From positions 110,421 through 174,420 of the forward strand of contig NZ_MINO01000003.1 of NCBI RefSeq assembly GCF_001757355.1: 64,000 bases of DNA, given 5' to 3'. This document shows, in pieces, positions 27,910 through 36,888 of this stretch (position 1 is the stretch's first letter; the number at the start of each line of letters is the position of its first letter). The stretch is from Sphingobium phenoxybenzoativorans (GTDB lineage: Bacteria > Pseudomonadota > Alphaproteobacteria > Sphingomonadales > Sphingomonadaceae). The position numbers and the translations under genes are program-made. The notes beneath the pieces were generated by a model. That model made no database searches. It was not told the origin of the DNA and saw only the letters and a program-made list of their open reading frames with translations.

Positions 27910-30057
27910 ATGCATCTACGGAAAACTGGTTCACTGCTGACGGCAATGCTGCTTGCGAGCGCGCCGCACTATGCTTTCGCACAGTCGGGAGCGCAAACAA
28001 GCGAAGCCGCCGCCACGGCTTCCAACGAAGACGATGGAGGTCTTTCGGAAATCACGGTTACGGCGCGGCGCGTATCCGAAAATCAGCAAAATACGCCAAT
28101 CGCAATCACCGCGCTTAGCGGCGCGATGCTTCAGCAGTTGGGAACGCTGGACACCATCGACCTGTCCGGCCGGGCCCCGAACGTGCAGATCATTCAGACT
28201 GGCGCGGGCGCTGGCGCGGCGTCGGTGTTCATCCGCGGCATCGGCAACAATGCGCTGGGATTCAACCTTGCCAACCCGGTCGGTGTATATGTGGACGACG
28301 TATATATGCCGCGCCTTCAGGGATCGCTGGTCGATCTGCTCGACCTGGAGCGCGTCGAAATTCTGCGCGGTCCGCAAGGCACCCTCTATGGGCGCGATTC
28401 AACCGTCGGCGCGATTAAATATGTCAGCAAAAACCCTGACTTGAACGACGCTCATTTCACCGGCCGCGCTGCTCTGGGTGATTATGACCGCCGCGATGTG
28501 CTCCTTGGCGCATCGATCCCCTTGATTCCGGGCGAGTTGGCGATGAAGGTTGACCTCTCGTCCCGCAGTCAGACCGGCTACATGATCGGCGTCGACGCGA
28601 ACGGTGTGGATGATGGCCAGCGTGGCAACGGCATAGACCGCCAGAGCGGCCGCTTCTCGCTCCTATGGACGCCCGGTGATGCATGGCGCATCAATTTCGT
28701 CGCCGATATCACCAATGATGACTCCGGTTCGACGATCCCGACACGCATTTCATCACCCACCGGCGGCACCTGCGCCCCGGCAGTGGCGGCGTGCGTCCCC
28801 CGTTTCGGCTCGCCGTACAAAACCGGCATCAACATCGTGCCGCTGGGCTATGCGCATTCATGGGGCAACAGCTTGCGCGTGGAATATGACGCCGGTCCGG
28901 CGGTCATCAAATCGATCACGGCCTATCGTGAGCTGGACTCGCTGGACGTGATCGATCAGACCCGCCTTCCTGGTCAGGGCGTATTACTGCGCGATCTGAA
29001 GAAGCAGAACCAGTTCTCGCAAGAGCTGCAGATCACCTCGAACACGGAAAGCCGCTTCAGTTGGGTCGCGGGCCTCGTCTATTTCCGCGAGAAGATCGAC
29101 CACGACGCCAATCTCTACACCACTCATAATGTCGACGACACGCAGAAGGCCGACAGCTACGCCGCCTTCGCCAACCTGAACTATGAGTTGATTGACGGCC
29201 TTCACCTGGAAGTCGGCGGCCGCATCAGCAAGGAGAAGCGCTGGATCGACCGCGTCGTGTTCCCCATAGGTGGGGGAACGCCTTTCCTCACCGGAACAGC
29301 GTCATTCTCTGAAACGAAGGGCACATACAAGTTCGGCATCGACTATGCGTTTACGCCCGATGTCATGGTCTACGCCTCGCACTCGACGGGCTATCGGCCG
29401 GGCAGCTTCTCCAGCACCTATGCCTCGCCGCGCGTGGCTCAGGTGGTGTTCGGAAACACCGGAGCGGAAACGGCCAAGAACAACGAAATCGGCATCAAGT
29501 CCGAATGGTTCGCGCGTCGTCTTCGTCTGAACGTCGCGGCGTTCGACACCAAATATAACAATATGCAGACGCAATCGACCGCCGTGCCTTACAATGTGAC
29601 GGCCACCGACTTCTCGTTCAAGGGCGTGGAGGTCGAAATGGAAGCACGGCTCACCCGCGGCCTGTCGCTGTTCGCGAGCGGCGGTTATCTGGACGCGGAA
29701 ACCCTGTCAGGTTCTGCGGCCGGCCGGCGCCCGCGGCTGACGCCGGAGTTCCAGTTCTCCGTTGGCGGCGAATATCGCTACATGCTCGCCAGCGGCACGG
29801 AGTTGTTTGCGAACATCAACAATGTCCACACCAGCGCATATACGACCGATCCGTCGAACGTGTCATCGGCCTCGCAGGGCGCTTATTCATTGTTGGGCGC
29901 GAATGTCGGCGCGGAATTTGATGAAGGAAAATATCGTGTGTCCGTCGGAGGCCGGAACCTTACCGACTCCACCTACTTTAACGGCACGTCCCTCAATGTT
30001 TCGCAATATTACGGCGCGCCGCGCACCGTATTTGTCGAATTCCAGGTGAAGCTATGA
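27910..30057 (+). CDS. TonB-dependent receptor
   Basis: A 715-residue outer-membrane receptor. A signal peptide (about 1-24, ending YAFAQ) is followed by the TonB-box-like EITVTARRVSENQQNTPIAI, a plug domain (about 50-160; DLERVEILRGPQGTLYGRD) and a 22-strand barrel ending in the aromatic-rich VFVEFQVKL. It belongs to the large sphingomonad group that imports organic molecules other than siderophores. It follows the LeuCD-like genes by 39 bases and overlaps the next gene by four, so it is part of the catabolic operon and probably imports its substrate. Confidence 0.93.
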   Translation: MHLRKTGSLLTAMLLASAPHYAFAQSGAQTSEAAATASNEDDGGLSEITVTARRVSENQQNTPIAITALSGAMLQQLGTLDTIDLSGRAPNVQIIQTGAGAGAASVFIRGIGNNALGFNLANPVGVYVDDVYMPRLQGSLVDLLDLERVEILRGPQGTLYGRDSTVGAIKYVSKNPDLNDAHFTGRAALGDYDRRDVLLGASIPLIPGELAMKVDLSSRSQTGYMIGVDANGVDDGQRGNGIDRQSGRFSLLWTPGDAWRINFVADITNDDSGSTIPTRISSPTGGTCAPAVAACVPRFGSPYKTGINIVPLGYAHSWGNSLRVEYDAGPAVIKSITAYRELDSLDVIDQTRLPGQGVLLRDLKKQNQFSQELQITSNTESRFSWVAGLVYFREKIDHDANLYTTHNVDDTQKADSYAAFANLNYELIDGLHLEVGGRISKEKRWIDRVVFPIGGGTPFLTGTASFSETKGTYKFGIDYAFTPDVMVYASHSTGYRPGSFSSTYASPRVAQVVFGNTGAETAKNNEIGIKSEWFARRLRLNVAAFDTKYNNMQTQSTAVPYNVTATDFSFKGVEVEMEARLTRGLSLFASGGYLDAETLSGSAAGRRPRLTPEFQFSVGGEYRYMLASGTELFANINNVHTSAYTTDPSNVSSASQGAYSLLGANVGAEFDEGKYRVSVGGRNLTDSTYFNGTSLNVSQYYGAPRTVFVEFQVKL

Positions 30058-30908
30058 CCTCTGACTATGTCCTCATCGACACTGACACGATGCCGGTGGA
30101 GGAGGATCCTCGCAATCCGGGAAAGAAGACGCAGCTTCTTCTTTCCCGCGAGGACACTGGCGGCGGCGTTGTGCGGATCAGTTACTGGCCCGCGGGCTTT
30201 ACGGAGAAGATCCGGGCCATGGCGACCGATGGGCATCGCCACTATCACCGCAGCGTGAACGAACGCCACTATGTGCTTGGTGGAGACTGGACGGCGCTCT
30301 ATTGGCCGGACCCTGAAGGGGGTCCGGTGCCCACTCGCCTGACGCGGCACCACTATCTCGAAAATCCGCCGATGGCGCTGCACGGCATCAACCGGGATAT
30401 GGGTCCTGAAACCGGCACCAAATTTCTGGTGTGGACCAGCGGTCCGGGCACGGATGTTCATGAGCCGGAGGCGGCAACAGAATCCTTCGATGTGGAATTT
30501 GAGGGCGAAGTGCCGCCGGAAGTGAATAGCACGCCGATCCTGTTCAACGCACAGGACCGGTCTTGGCTGCCGCATCCGCAACAGCCGGGCTGGCTGGTCA
30601 AGGAATTGTCACCAGCGCAGGACGCGCTTCCCGCTGTGACGCTGGTCAACATTCCCGCAGGATCGAGCGCACCGGTTCATGTGTCGTCTCCCGACGGCGA
30701 CGTGAAGCGCTGGCTGTTCCTGATATCGGGCGACCTCAAGCTCGATATTCGCGGGAAGGGCGGGACGGTTCCTGTCGGTCTGCATGAGAACGCATTTCTG
30801 GCTTGGCGTAACCAGGCGGAAATCGTCAGCGAGAACCAGGCGATCAGCGATGGCGGATGCGTTGCAATCTGCATCGGGCATGTGCTGGGCGATGCCCGCA
30901 CGGCATGA
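30054..30908 (+). CDS. cupin-domain (bicupin-like) protein
   Basis: A 284-residue protein with two cupin-like halves. The first has DGHRHYHRSVNERHYVLGGD (about 60-80), which offers a His/His/Glu/His metal site. The second (about 180-270) has PAGSSAPVHVSSPDGDVKRW and WLFLISGDLKLDI, but its metal ligands look partly degenerate. The layout recalls bicupins such as (S)-ureidoglycine aminohydrolase, and a ureidoglycolate-lyase-like gene follows. Similarity is not strong enough to name an activity. No secretion signal. Confidence 0.75.
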   Translation: MTSDYVLIDTDTMPVEEDPRNPGKKTQLLLSREDTGGGVVRISYWPAGFTEKIRAMATDGHRHYHRSVNERHYVLGGDWTALYWPDPEGGPVPTRLTRHHYLENPPMALHGINRDMGPETGTKFLVWTSGPGTDVHEPEAATESFDVEFEGEVPPEVNSTPILFNAQDRSWLPHPQQPGWLVKELSPAQDALPAVTLVNIPAGSSAPVHVSSPDGDVKRWLFLISGDLKLDIRGKGGTVPVGLHENAFLAWRNQAEIVSENQAISDGGCVAICIGHVLGDARTA

Positions 30909-30922
30909 AGGACTGAAAGAAT

Positions 30923-31468
30923 ATGGAATTTCGCAACCTGAAGGTTGAGCCGGCAACGCGCGAGGCATTCGCGCCCTATGGCGTGTTGGTGGGGGTCGAT
31001 GAGACTGTTGGTTCCCGCATCGGCCAATTCTATGGCGACAAGGTTGAGCTTTGGGCGCCGGGCGGTTTCGTCAGCGACGAGCAGACTCGCCTGAGCGTTG
31101 CCCGCATTCATGCCCGCGCCCCGGAAGTCGTCTGGATGGAACGGCATTTCAAACATACCCAGACGTTCCTCCCTCTCGGCAGCAGCGCGTTCATCGCTGT
31201 TCTAGGCGCGCCAACAGAGACTAATCAGCCAGACCCTGACACGGTGCGCGCCTTCTATTTTGACGGAAGCTGCGGCGCGCAGCTCCATCTTGGCACTTGG
31301 CATGAATTTCCGTTCCCGGCGGACGAGGCAGCCGACGTCGTCATCATCATCCGCGCCGAGACCCAGGAAAATCTGGAAGTGAAGGAGAATGACGAGGCGA
31401 TCGGCGCCGATCTGGAGAAGCGCAACCTCAAGGCTCGTCTGGGCTTTGGCTTCGCCTATGAACGCTGA
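30923..31468 (+). CDS. ureidoglycolate lyase (AllA)-family protein
   Basis: A 181-residue cupin-fold protein of the AllA family. FRNLKVEPATREAFAPYGVL, MERHFKHTQTFLPLG and HLGTWHEFPFPA match the family order. Characterised AllA splits ureidoglycolate into glyoxylate and urea, the final ureide step of allantoin breakdown. No allantoicase, urease or uricase gene is in the window, so the enzyme may act on another ureide-like or amide intermediate of this cluster. Spacing to the cupin gene is 14 bases. Confidence 0.85.
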   Translation: MEFRNLKVEPATREAFAPYGVLVGVDETVGSRIGQFYGDKVELWAPGGFVSDEQTRLSVARIHARAPEVVWMERHFKHTQTFLPLGSSAFIAVLGAPTETNQPDPDTVRAFYFDGSCGAQLHLGTWHEFPFPADEAADVVIIIRAETQENLEVKENDEAIGADLEKRNLKARLGFGFAYER

Positions 31469-32783
31469 CGGACAAATGATTACGCCCAAAAGCGGCGCGG
31501 CATATCGCTGGTATGTCGTGTATCTTCTGCTGTTGATCTTCATCCTTTCCTATCTCGATCGCTACATTCTGACCTTGCTGATCGAACCCATCAAGAAATC
31601 GATGGACCTCAGCGATTTTCAGGTTGGGCTTTTGCTTGGCCCGGCTTTTTCCCTGTTCCATGTGCTCGTCGGCATACCGCTGGGTTGGTATGCCGACCGC
31701 GCCAATCGCAAGTTCCTGCTGATCGCCGGTATCGTCATATGGTGCGCAATGACCGTGGGCAGCGGTCTGGTGAACACCTTCATCTTGCTGCTCATCTTCC
31801 GTCTCGGGCTTGGCATAGGCGAGGCTGTGGTCAGTCCCGGCGCGGTATCCATCATTAGCGACTATTTCGACAGGAAGGAGCGTGCGCGGGCAATTAGCCT
31901 GTTCATGGCCGGACCTTATCTGGGGGCTGGACTGGCCTTTCTGGGCGGAGGCATGGTGGTGCGCTGGCTGGAAACGCTGGGTCCTTTGCACTTTCCTTTC
32001 GTGGGCGAAATGGAACCGTGGCACATGGCCTTCCTGCTCGTCGGAGCGCCCGGTTTCCTCTTTGCCGCGCTAATGCTTACGGTGCGGGAGCCGGAACGGC
32101 GCGAGAAGATTGCGCCAACCCAGGGGTTCGGCGGTGCGTTCAGCTATATTCTGAAAAGATGGCGCGGGTTCGGCGCGCTATTCATTGGCTCGTCCTGCAA
32201 CTTTGCGATCAGCACGCTCGCTTTCTGGAATATCCCGCTGTTCCAAAGGATTTGGGGTTGGAATGTCGCGGAGATCGGCGCAGTCACCGGCATCTTCTAT
32301 TTCACTGCGGGGCCAATTGGCACGGCATTGGCTGTCTGGGCGCAGCGCAAATTCGCGCAGCATCATGTCGACGGGTCGATGCGGGTGCTTATCCTGGGCC
32401 TGTGGATCGGTGTCCCCGCCAGCGCGCTCTATCCGGTCATGCCGTCCGCTGAACTCGCAGTCATATTAATGTTCATCGCATTCATCGGAAAGTCCGTTGC
32501 TACCGCCGGAGGCCCGTCCTCCATGGCGCTGATCACGCCGGGCGAAATCCGGGGCCAATCGCTTGCGATCTACAATACGGTCATTGCTCTGATCGGCCCG
32601 CTTTTCGGTCCGCCCCTGGTCGGCTGGGCGATCGACATGAGCGGCGATCCGAAATCGATCGGGATTATGCTGTTCGGCTATGTGTCGTTGATCGGCATTC
32701 CCTCGATCCTGTTGGTCTGGCTTGGCCTGAAACATTACCGCACCGAAGTGCAGGCGCTGGAGCGTACGCTTGATCGAACCTGA
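31458..32783 (+). CDS. MFS transporter
   Basis: A 441-residue transporter with 12 predicted membrane helices. It has the N-terminal helix YVVYLLLLIFILSYLDRYIL and the loop motif GWYADRANRK, of the sphingomonad aromatic/organic-acid transporter (spinster-like) group. Start 31458 overlaps the AllA-like gene by 11 bases; 31476 is an alternative. As the only inner-membrane carrier in the operon it probably moves the TonB receptor's substrate, or a product of periplasmic processing, into the cytoplasm. Confidence 0.92.
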   Translation: MNADGQMITPKSGAAYRWYVVYLLLLIFILSYLDRYILTLLIEPIKKSMDLSDFQVGLLLGPAFSLFHVLVGIPLGWYADRANRKFLLIAGIVIWCAMTVGSGLVNTFILLLIFRLGLGIGEAVVSPGAVSIISDYFDRKERARAISLFMAGPYLGAGLAFLGGGMVVRWLETLGPLHFPFVGEMEPWHMAFLLVGAPGFLFAALMLTVREPERREKIAPTQGFGGAFSYILKRWRGFGALFIGSSCNFAISTLAFWNIPLFQRIWGWNVAEIGAVTGIFYFTAGPIGTALAVWAQRKFAQHHVDGSMRVLILGLWIGVPASALYPVMPSAELAVILMFIAFIGKSVATAGGPSSMALITPGEIRGQSLAIYNTVIALIGPLFGPPLVGWAIDMSGDPKSIGIMLFGYVSLIGIPSILLVWLGLKHYRTEVQALERTLDRT

Positions 32784-32828
32784 TCCGTCTGGTGGCGGAC
32801 TCCTGTGCAGCCCCCTGGAGAGCATTGC

Positions 32829-33860
32829 ATGAACTTGGCATTGGATGAGCGCAGCCGGCTCGATTTCGTTCTTACCCTGCGGCGGCGCTGGGCAGATACT
32901 TTGTTTCCCGCGTTGCGCGAGCAGGTGGAGGCCGATGACGACAAGAGCGACATGCGCGCCGCGACCCGTCGCCAGCCTGCTTATCCCTGGTTTGCCTTCG
33001 TTGAGAGGGCATCGCAGAAAATGCTGTGGAGAGACGTGGCGGATGCGATTGGCGCACGGCCTCCGGCGCGCCATGGGCACAGCATGGGTCCCGCGGAATT
33101 GACCCTCGATCCCGCCATGCATCTGCCGGATTGGTATACGGACTGGGATATTCACCTGCAGCCGGGCGGCGTATGGCGCGCTGACTCCTCCGCCGACATT
33201 TATGAGCTTGGCGCAAAGCTCGTCATGCTTGGCGACAATGACGACTACACATTCCACCGCTCTTTCATCGAAACGGCGATACCGGACCGTCATTACGGCC
33301 GGATAGCGGATCTGGGCTGCGGCTTCGGCAAATCCACTTGGCCGCTAAAGAGGCGGTTCCCGGACGCGGAGGTGGTCGGCATCGATCTGGCGGCGCCCTG
33401 CCTGCGCCTTGCCTATGATCGCGCAAATGCGGCGGGACTGGCGATAGAATTTCGTCAGGCGGACTGTCAGGCCACTGGATTGGCGGACAGTTCCGTCAAT
33501 CTTGTTACATCGACCATGTTGATCCACGAAATTCCCCGCCCCGCGCTGATCGCGACGCTGGCCGAATGCGCGCGCATTCTTGCGCCCGGCGGCCTGCTCC
33601 GCTTTCTCGATTTTACCCGCACGGGGGATGCGTTCCGCGACTTCGCAATGATGGAGCATGGGGAGCGCAACAATGAACCGTTCATGCCGGGCCTGCTGAC
33701 GGCCGATGTGCCCGCGCTCTGCGCCGAGGCAGGATTGATCAATGCGCGCTGGACCGCGTTCGACGAGCGTGGTGGGGGCCGTCTGCCGGAAAGCGCATGG
33801 CCAGAGCGTCCGGAGTGGCATTTCCCCTGGGCAGTGTTGGAAGCGGAGAAAAGCGCATGA
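32829..33860 (+). CDS. class I SAM-dependent methyltransferase with N-terminal extension
   Basis: A 343-residue protein. Residues about 155-290 form a methyltransferase domain: IADLGCGFGKSTWPLKRRF is motif I, VVGIDLAAPCLRLAYDRA is motif II, and HEIPRPALIATLAECARIL is the post-motif helix. The first about 140 residues are Trp- and Arg-rich and I do not recognise them. GGAGAG precedes ATG 32829. It is coupled to the following small gene by an ATGA overlap. A methyltransferase in a degradation operon might modify the substrate or a peptide cofactor; the role is unknown. Confidence 0.85.
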   Translation: MNLALDERSRLDFVLTLRRRWADTLFPALREQVEADDDKSDMRAATRRQPAYPWFAFVERASQKMLWRDVADAIGARPPARHGHSMGPAELTLDPAMHLPDWYTDWDIHLQPGGVWRADSSADIYELGAKLVMLGDNDDYTFHRSFIETAIPDRHYGRIADLGCGFGKSTWPLKRRFPDAEVVGIDLAAPCLRLAYDRANAAGLAIEFRQADCQATGLADSSVNLVTSTMLIHEIPRPALIATLAECARILAPGGLLRFLDFTRTGDAFRDFAMMEHGERNNEPFMPGLLTADVPALCAEAGLINARWTAFDERGGGRLPESAWPERPEWHFPWAVLEAEKSA

Positions 33861-34153
33861 CCCTCCCCTCAAACGACCACGCCTATCTTAGAAACGTCGC
33901 CCCCGACCAACTTGCTGCGCTGATTTTCGAACTCGCGTCGCAGCTTCACGTCGAGCGCCAGCGCCGTATCGCACTGGAAACGGCTCTGCAGCGCGCCGGT
34001 CTGTTACAGACCGATACGCTCGATGCGCTTGCCGCTGATACGGAAATCCAGAATATGGGCCGTGAAGCGCTTGATCTGGCATTGCGCCGCCTGCTGCGGA
34101 TTGTGACGGAGACGGGCGATCCGCGCGGTCCGCTGCGGGCGGAACATTGTTAG
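33857..34153 (+). CDS. small protein of unknown function (98 residues)
   Basis: It starts ATG 33857 inside the methyltransferase stop (ATGA), so it is translationally coupled. The sequence is predicted mostly helical: DQLAALIFELASQLHVERQR is amphipathic and could form a short coiled coil, and ALDLALRRLLRIVTE is a second helix. No membrane segment, signal peptide or Cys pair. It could be a subunit or chaperone of the methyltransferase or of another cluster enzyme. I do not recognise the family. Confidence 0.7.
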   Translation: MTLPSNDHAYLRNVAPDQLAALIFELASQLHVERQRRIALETALQRAGLLQTDTLDALAADTEIQNMGREALDLALRRLLRIVTETGDPRGPLRAEHC

Positions 34154-34265
34154 AGACTTTGGATGCCGCCAGACACCAGCCCAGCGCAGCTATAACAACC
34201 GCAGGCATTCTGCTACCAATCATCCTCTGACCTTTGCCCATGGCGAATTGACCGGGAGGTTTTGG

Positions 34266-34646
34266 ATGACGATAGGTTCCACCGCGCAATCCATCGCGTT
34301 CGTCAATGTAACTGATCGCAGCCGCGGCGTTGCCTTCTACCGCGACGTGATCGGACTTGATCTTCTAAGCTCGGATGGCTTTGGAGATGTTTTCGCGATT
34401 GGCGGCGCTAAACTTCGTCTTACGGCCATGCCGGACTACAAGCCATCGGGGCATCCCGCGCTTGGATGGGAGGTTGCCGACCTCACCGCTGCGATGGCCG
34501 CGCTCACCGGGCGCGGAATCGAATTCATCATCTATCCTGGCTTTGGGCAGGATAGTCAGGGCATTTGGACATCGCCCGACAACAGCGTCAAACTCGCCTG
34601 GTTCGCTGATCCGGACGGAAATGTCCTTATGCTATCATCAACGTAA
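34266..34646 (+). CDS. VOC family protein
   Basis: A 126-residue vicinal-oxygen-chelate protein. AFVNVTDRSRGVAFYRDVIG and VKLAWFADPDGNVLML are the two fold signatures, and GLDLLSSDGFGDVFAIGGAK lies between. GGGAGG lies about 8 bases before ATG 34266, which decides the start. Probably a lyase or isomerase-like enzyme; it may be the last gene of the long 27.9-34.6 kb operon. Confidence 0.8.
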   Translation: MTIGSTAQSIAFVNVTDRSRGVAFYRDVIGLDLLSSDGFGDVFAIGGAKLRLTAMPDYKPSGHPALGWEVADLTAAMAALTGRGIEFIIYPGFGQDSQGIWTSPDNSVKLAWFADPDGNVLMLSST

Positions 34647-34826
34647 CAGCGAAAATGCAGCAAATGGGGTCGGCCAGCATTGATTGGCGCCCAGTTGACG
34701 CCACTTTCTCCCCGCGAAATTCGTCACAAGTTCCTTGTTTGTGACCGGGTGCCATGCATGTGCCTTCTTGCGGTCCGCCCCAGCGATACCCCATTTGCGC
34801 TCACATATCTGGAACGGGAGACATGA

Positions 34827-35879
34827 GTGACCGGCGCGATTTTGCGGAGCGAACCATTGGGCTATCCTTGGGCGGGGACAGACCCGTTCCTGATCTGCAC
34901 ACATCATCTTGACCGGTATCCAGAAGCCAGTGACGGGCAAGGTATTGCGCAAGACAAGCTGCGCGGCCGCTCTCTTGGCAGCGACTTTACCGGCAAGGAC
35001 GGGTACAACATGTATCACGGTACTTCTGTGCCCGGTTTCCCTGCGCATCCGCATCGCGGCTTTGAAACAGTGACGATCGCTCTGACAGGCCTGATCGACC
35101 ATACGGACTCCATGGGTTCGATGGCGCGCTATGGCGATGGCGACGTGCAATGGCTCACCACCGGCCAGGGTGTCCTTCATTGTGAGATGTTTCCCCTGCG
35201 CAACGCACACGAGGGCAATCCTCTCGATTTCTATCAAATCTGGCTTAATCTGCCTGCCGACCGGAAGATGACTGAGCCGGCGTTCAAGATGCTGTGGGCC
35301 AGCGATATTCCCCTATATCGCGTCCAGAATGCAGAGGGCGCAATCGCGCAGGTCAAGGTCATCGCCGGGGCCTACGATCCTCAGGAAGAATCGCAACCTG
35401 CCCTGACGCCGCCGGCGCCGGCGCCGGATTCCTGGGCCAGCGATCCGGAAAAGGATGTTGCGATCTGGGAAATCACGCTCGAACCGGGAGCGAGTTTGAC
35501 ACTGCCCCCGGCAACGGGGAAAGGCACACGGCGCACGCTGTATTTTCACACCGGCGACCGGCTGGCTGTTGCCGGACAGCATCAACCGACCAGAAGGCTG
35601 ATCGAGGTGATGGCCCAGATGCCCGTTACATTGTCCAATGGCGGCGTTGAAACGGCCCGGATAATGCTGCTTCAGGGCGTACCGATCAACGAACCTATTG
35701 TTGCGCATGGTCCCTTTGTCATGAACACCCATGAACAAATACATCAGGCCATGCGAGATTTCAGGGATACCCGCTTCGGCGGATGGCCATGGTCGTCAAA
35801 TGGGCCGGTACATCAACCGGGTCAGGGGCGTTTTGCCAGATATCCCGGCCGGACCGAAATTGACCTGCCGCCATCCTGA
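34827..35879 (+). CDS. pirin family protein
   Basis: A 350-residue bicupin. FPAHPHRGFETVTIALTG and MARYGDGDVQWLTTGQGVLH are the pirin metal-site blocks (His, His, and later His/Glu); LDFYQIWLNLPADRKM continues the N-terminal pirin domain. The start is GTG 34827 after GGGAG; a nearby ATG (34823) is out of frame and closes after about 24 codons. Bacterial pirins include quercetinases and redox regulators. The C-terminal 60 residues extend beyond the usual pirin core. Confidence 0.87.
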   Translation: MTGAILRSEPLGYPWAGTDPFLICTHHLDRYPEASDGQGIAQDKLRGRSLGSDFTGKDGYNMYHGTSVPGFPAHPHRGFETVTIALTGLIDHTDSMGSMARYGDGDVQWLTTGQGVLHCEMFPLRNAHEGNPLDFYQIWLNLPADRKMTEPAFKMLWASDIPLYRVQNAEGAIAQVKVIAGAYDPQEESQPALTPPAPAPDSWASDPEKDVAIWEITLEPGASLTLPPATGKGTRRTLYFHTGDRLAVAGQHQPTRRLIEVMAQMPVTLSNGGVETARIMLLQGVPINEPIVAHGPFVMNTHEQIHQAMRDFRDTRFGGWPWSSNGPVHQPGQGRFARYPGRTEIDLPPS

Positions 35880-35937
35880 TCGGAAAATACCCGGCAATTC
35901 GTATATTTTCAGACGGCATTGCACCCTTCGAACCATG

Positions 35938-36888
35938 TCATAAAAACGCGAGGAAGCGCATCAGCAGGATATTGATCGCCAGCAAGGCGAAAGCCGTTGG
36001 CAACTGCGTCTTTATGACCTGGTTCCGGTCCGGCAGTTCCAGCACCGCCGCCGGTACGATATTATAGTTCGCTGCCATCGGCGTTGTCAGCGTGCCGCAA
36101 AATCCGCTCAGCATCCCTATGGCGCACACCGCCGCCGGGTCGCCGCCGAAGCGTTGGATAACCAGCGGCAGTCCGATTGCAGCCGTCATGATCGGGAATG
36201 CAGCGAAAGCGTTCCCCATGATTGCCGTGAACACCGCCATTCCGACGCAATAGATTATGACGGCGCTCCATGCCCCGTTGATCGGTATGAACCCGGTAAT
36301 CAGCGGCGCAACCGCCTCTCCCACGCCTGCAAACGCGAACAGGCCGCCCAGCGCCGCCAGCATTTGCGGCAACAGCATTGCCCAGCCGACGGAATCGGCG
36401 AGCCGTCGCCCCTCGCCGATCATTGCGCGAGCCGGCGGACGGCTCATCAACAGCGCAGCCGCAAAGCCAAGCACCGCAGCAATCCCCAGCGCGATCAGCG
36501 TGACCTGGCCCGGCTGGATAAGTTGCCATCCTCCCAACTTGCCCTCCCGCAGCGACAGCGTGGCGGCGATGGTCAGTATGGGGACCAGCAGCGCCGGTGC
36601 AAACAGCCAGGGGCCAAGCCGCCTCGCCGATTCCTCCCGTCCCTGCTTGCTGGTCGTGTGCGCAACCGACGGCCGCAACCCGCTGACCGCCAACGCAACA
36701 AGAGCAAGGACGATCAACCCGTTTGCAAGGTCCGGCAACACGGATCCCGCCATCAGGATCACCGCGTAAAGCCCCCAGAATGATGCGCTTCGCCAGCGCA
36801 CCGGATTATCCGTTTCGCGAAGGTGGGAAATGGCGAAGGCGGCAAACATCGCACCAGTGAGCAGATAGAGATGCTCCAGCCGGATCAC
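35938..36888 (-). CDS. DUF979 family membrane protein, putative 5-oxoproline transporter subunit
   Basis: A 316-residue integral membrane protein with about 9 hydrophobic segments, for example LYLLTGAMFAAFAISHL and LIVLALVALAVSGL. Polar signatures GFCGTLTTPMAANYNIVPA and NAFAAFPIMTAAIG are typical of DUF979. DUF969 and DUF979 proteins occur as adjacent pairs next to 5-oxoprolinase genes and are named together as a 5-oxoproline transporter. Here the DUF969 gene overlaps by four bases and a 5-oxoprolinase gene is divergent nearby. Confidence 0.9.
   Translation of the reverse strand: MIRLEHLYLLTGAMFAAFAISHLRETDNPVRWRSASFWGLYAVILMAGSVLPDLANGLIVLALVALAVSGLRPSVAHTTSKQGREESARRLGPWLFAPALLVPILTIAATLSLREGKLGGWQLIQPGQVTLIALGIAAVLGFAAALLMSRPPARAMIGEGRRLADSVGWAMLLPQMLAALGGLFAFAGVGEAVAPLITGFIPINGAWSAVIIYCVGMAVFTAIMGNAFAAFPIMTAAIGLPLVIQRFGGDPAAVCAIGMLSGFCGTLTTPMAANYNIVPAAVLELPDRNQVIKTQLPTAFALLAINILLMRFLAFL

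Noticed and set aside
35411..35428. GCCGGCGCCGGC low-complexity run
   Set aside because: Encodes a short Pro/Ala stretch in pirin; an ordinary GC-rich codon run.
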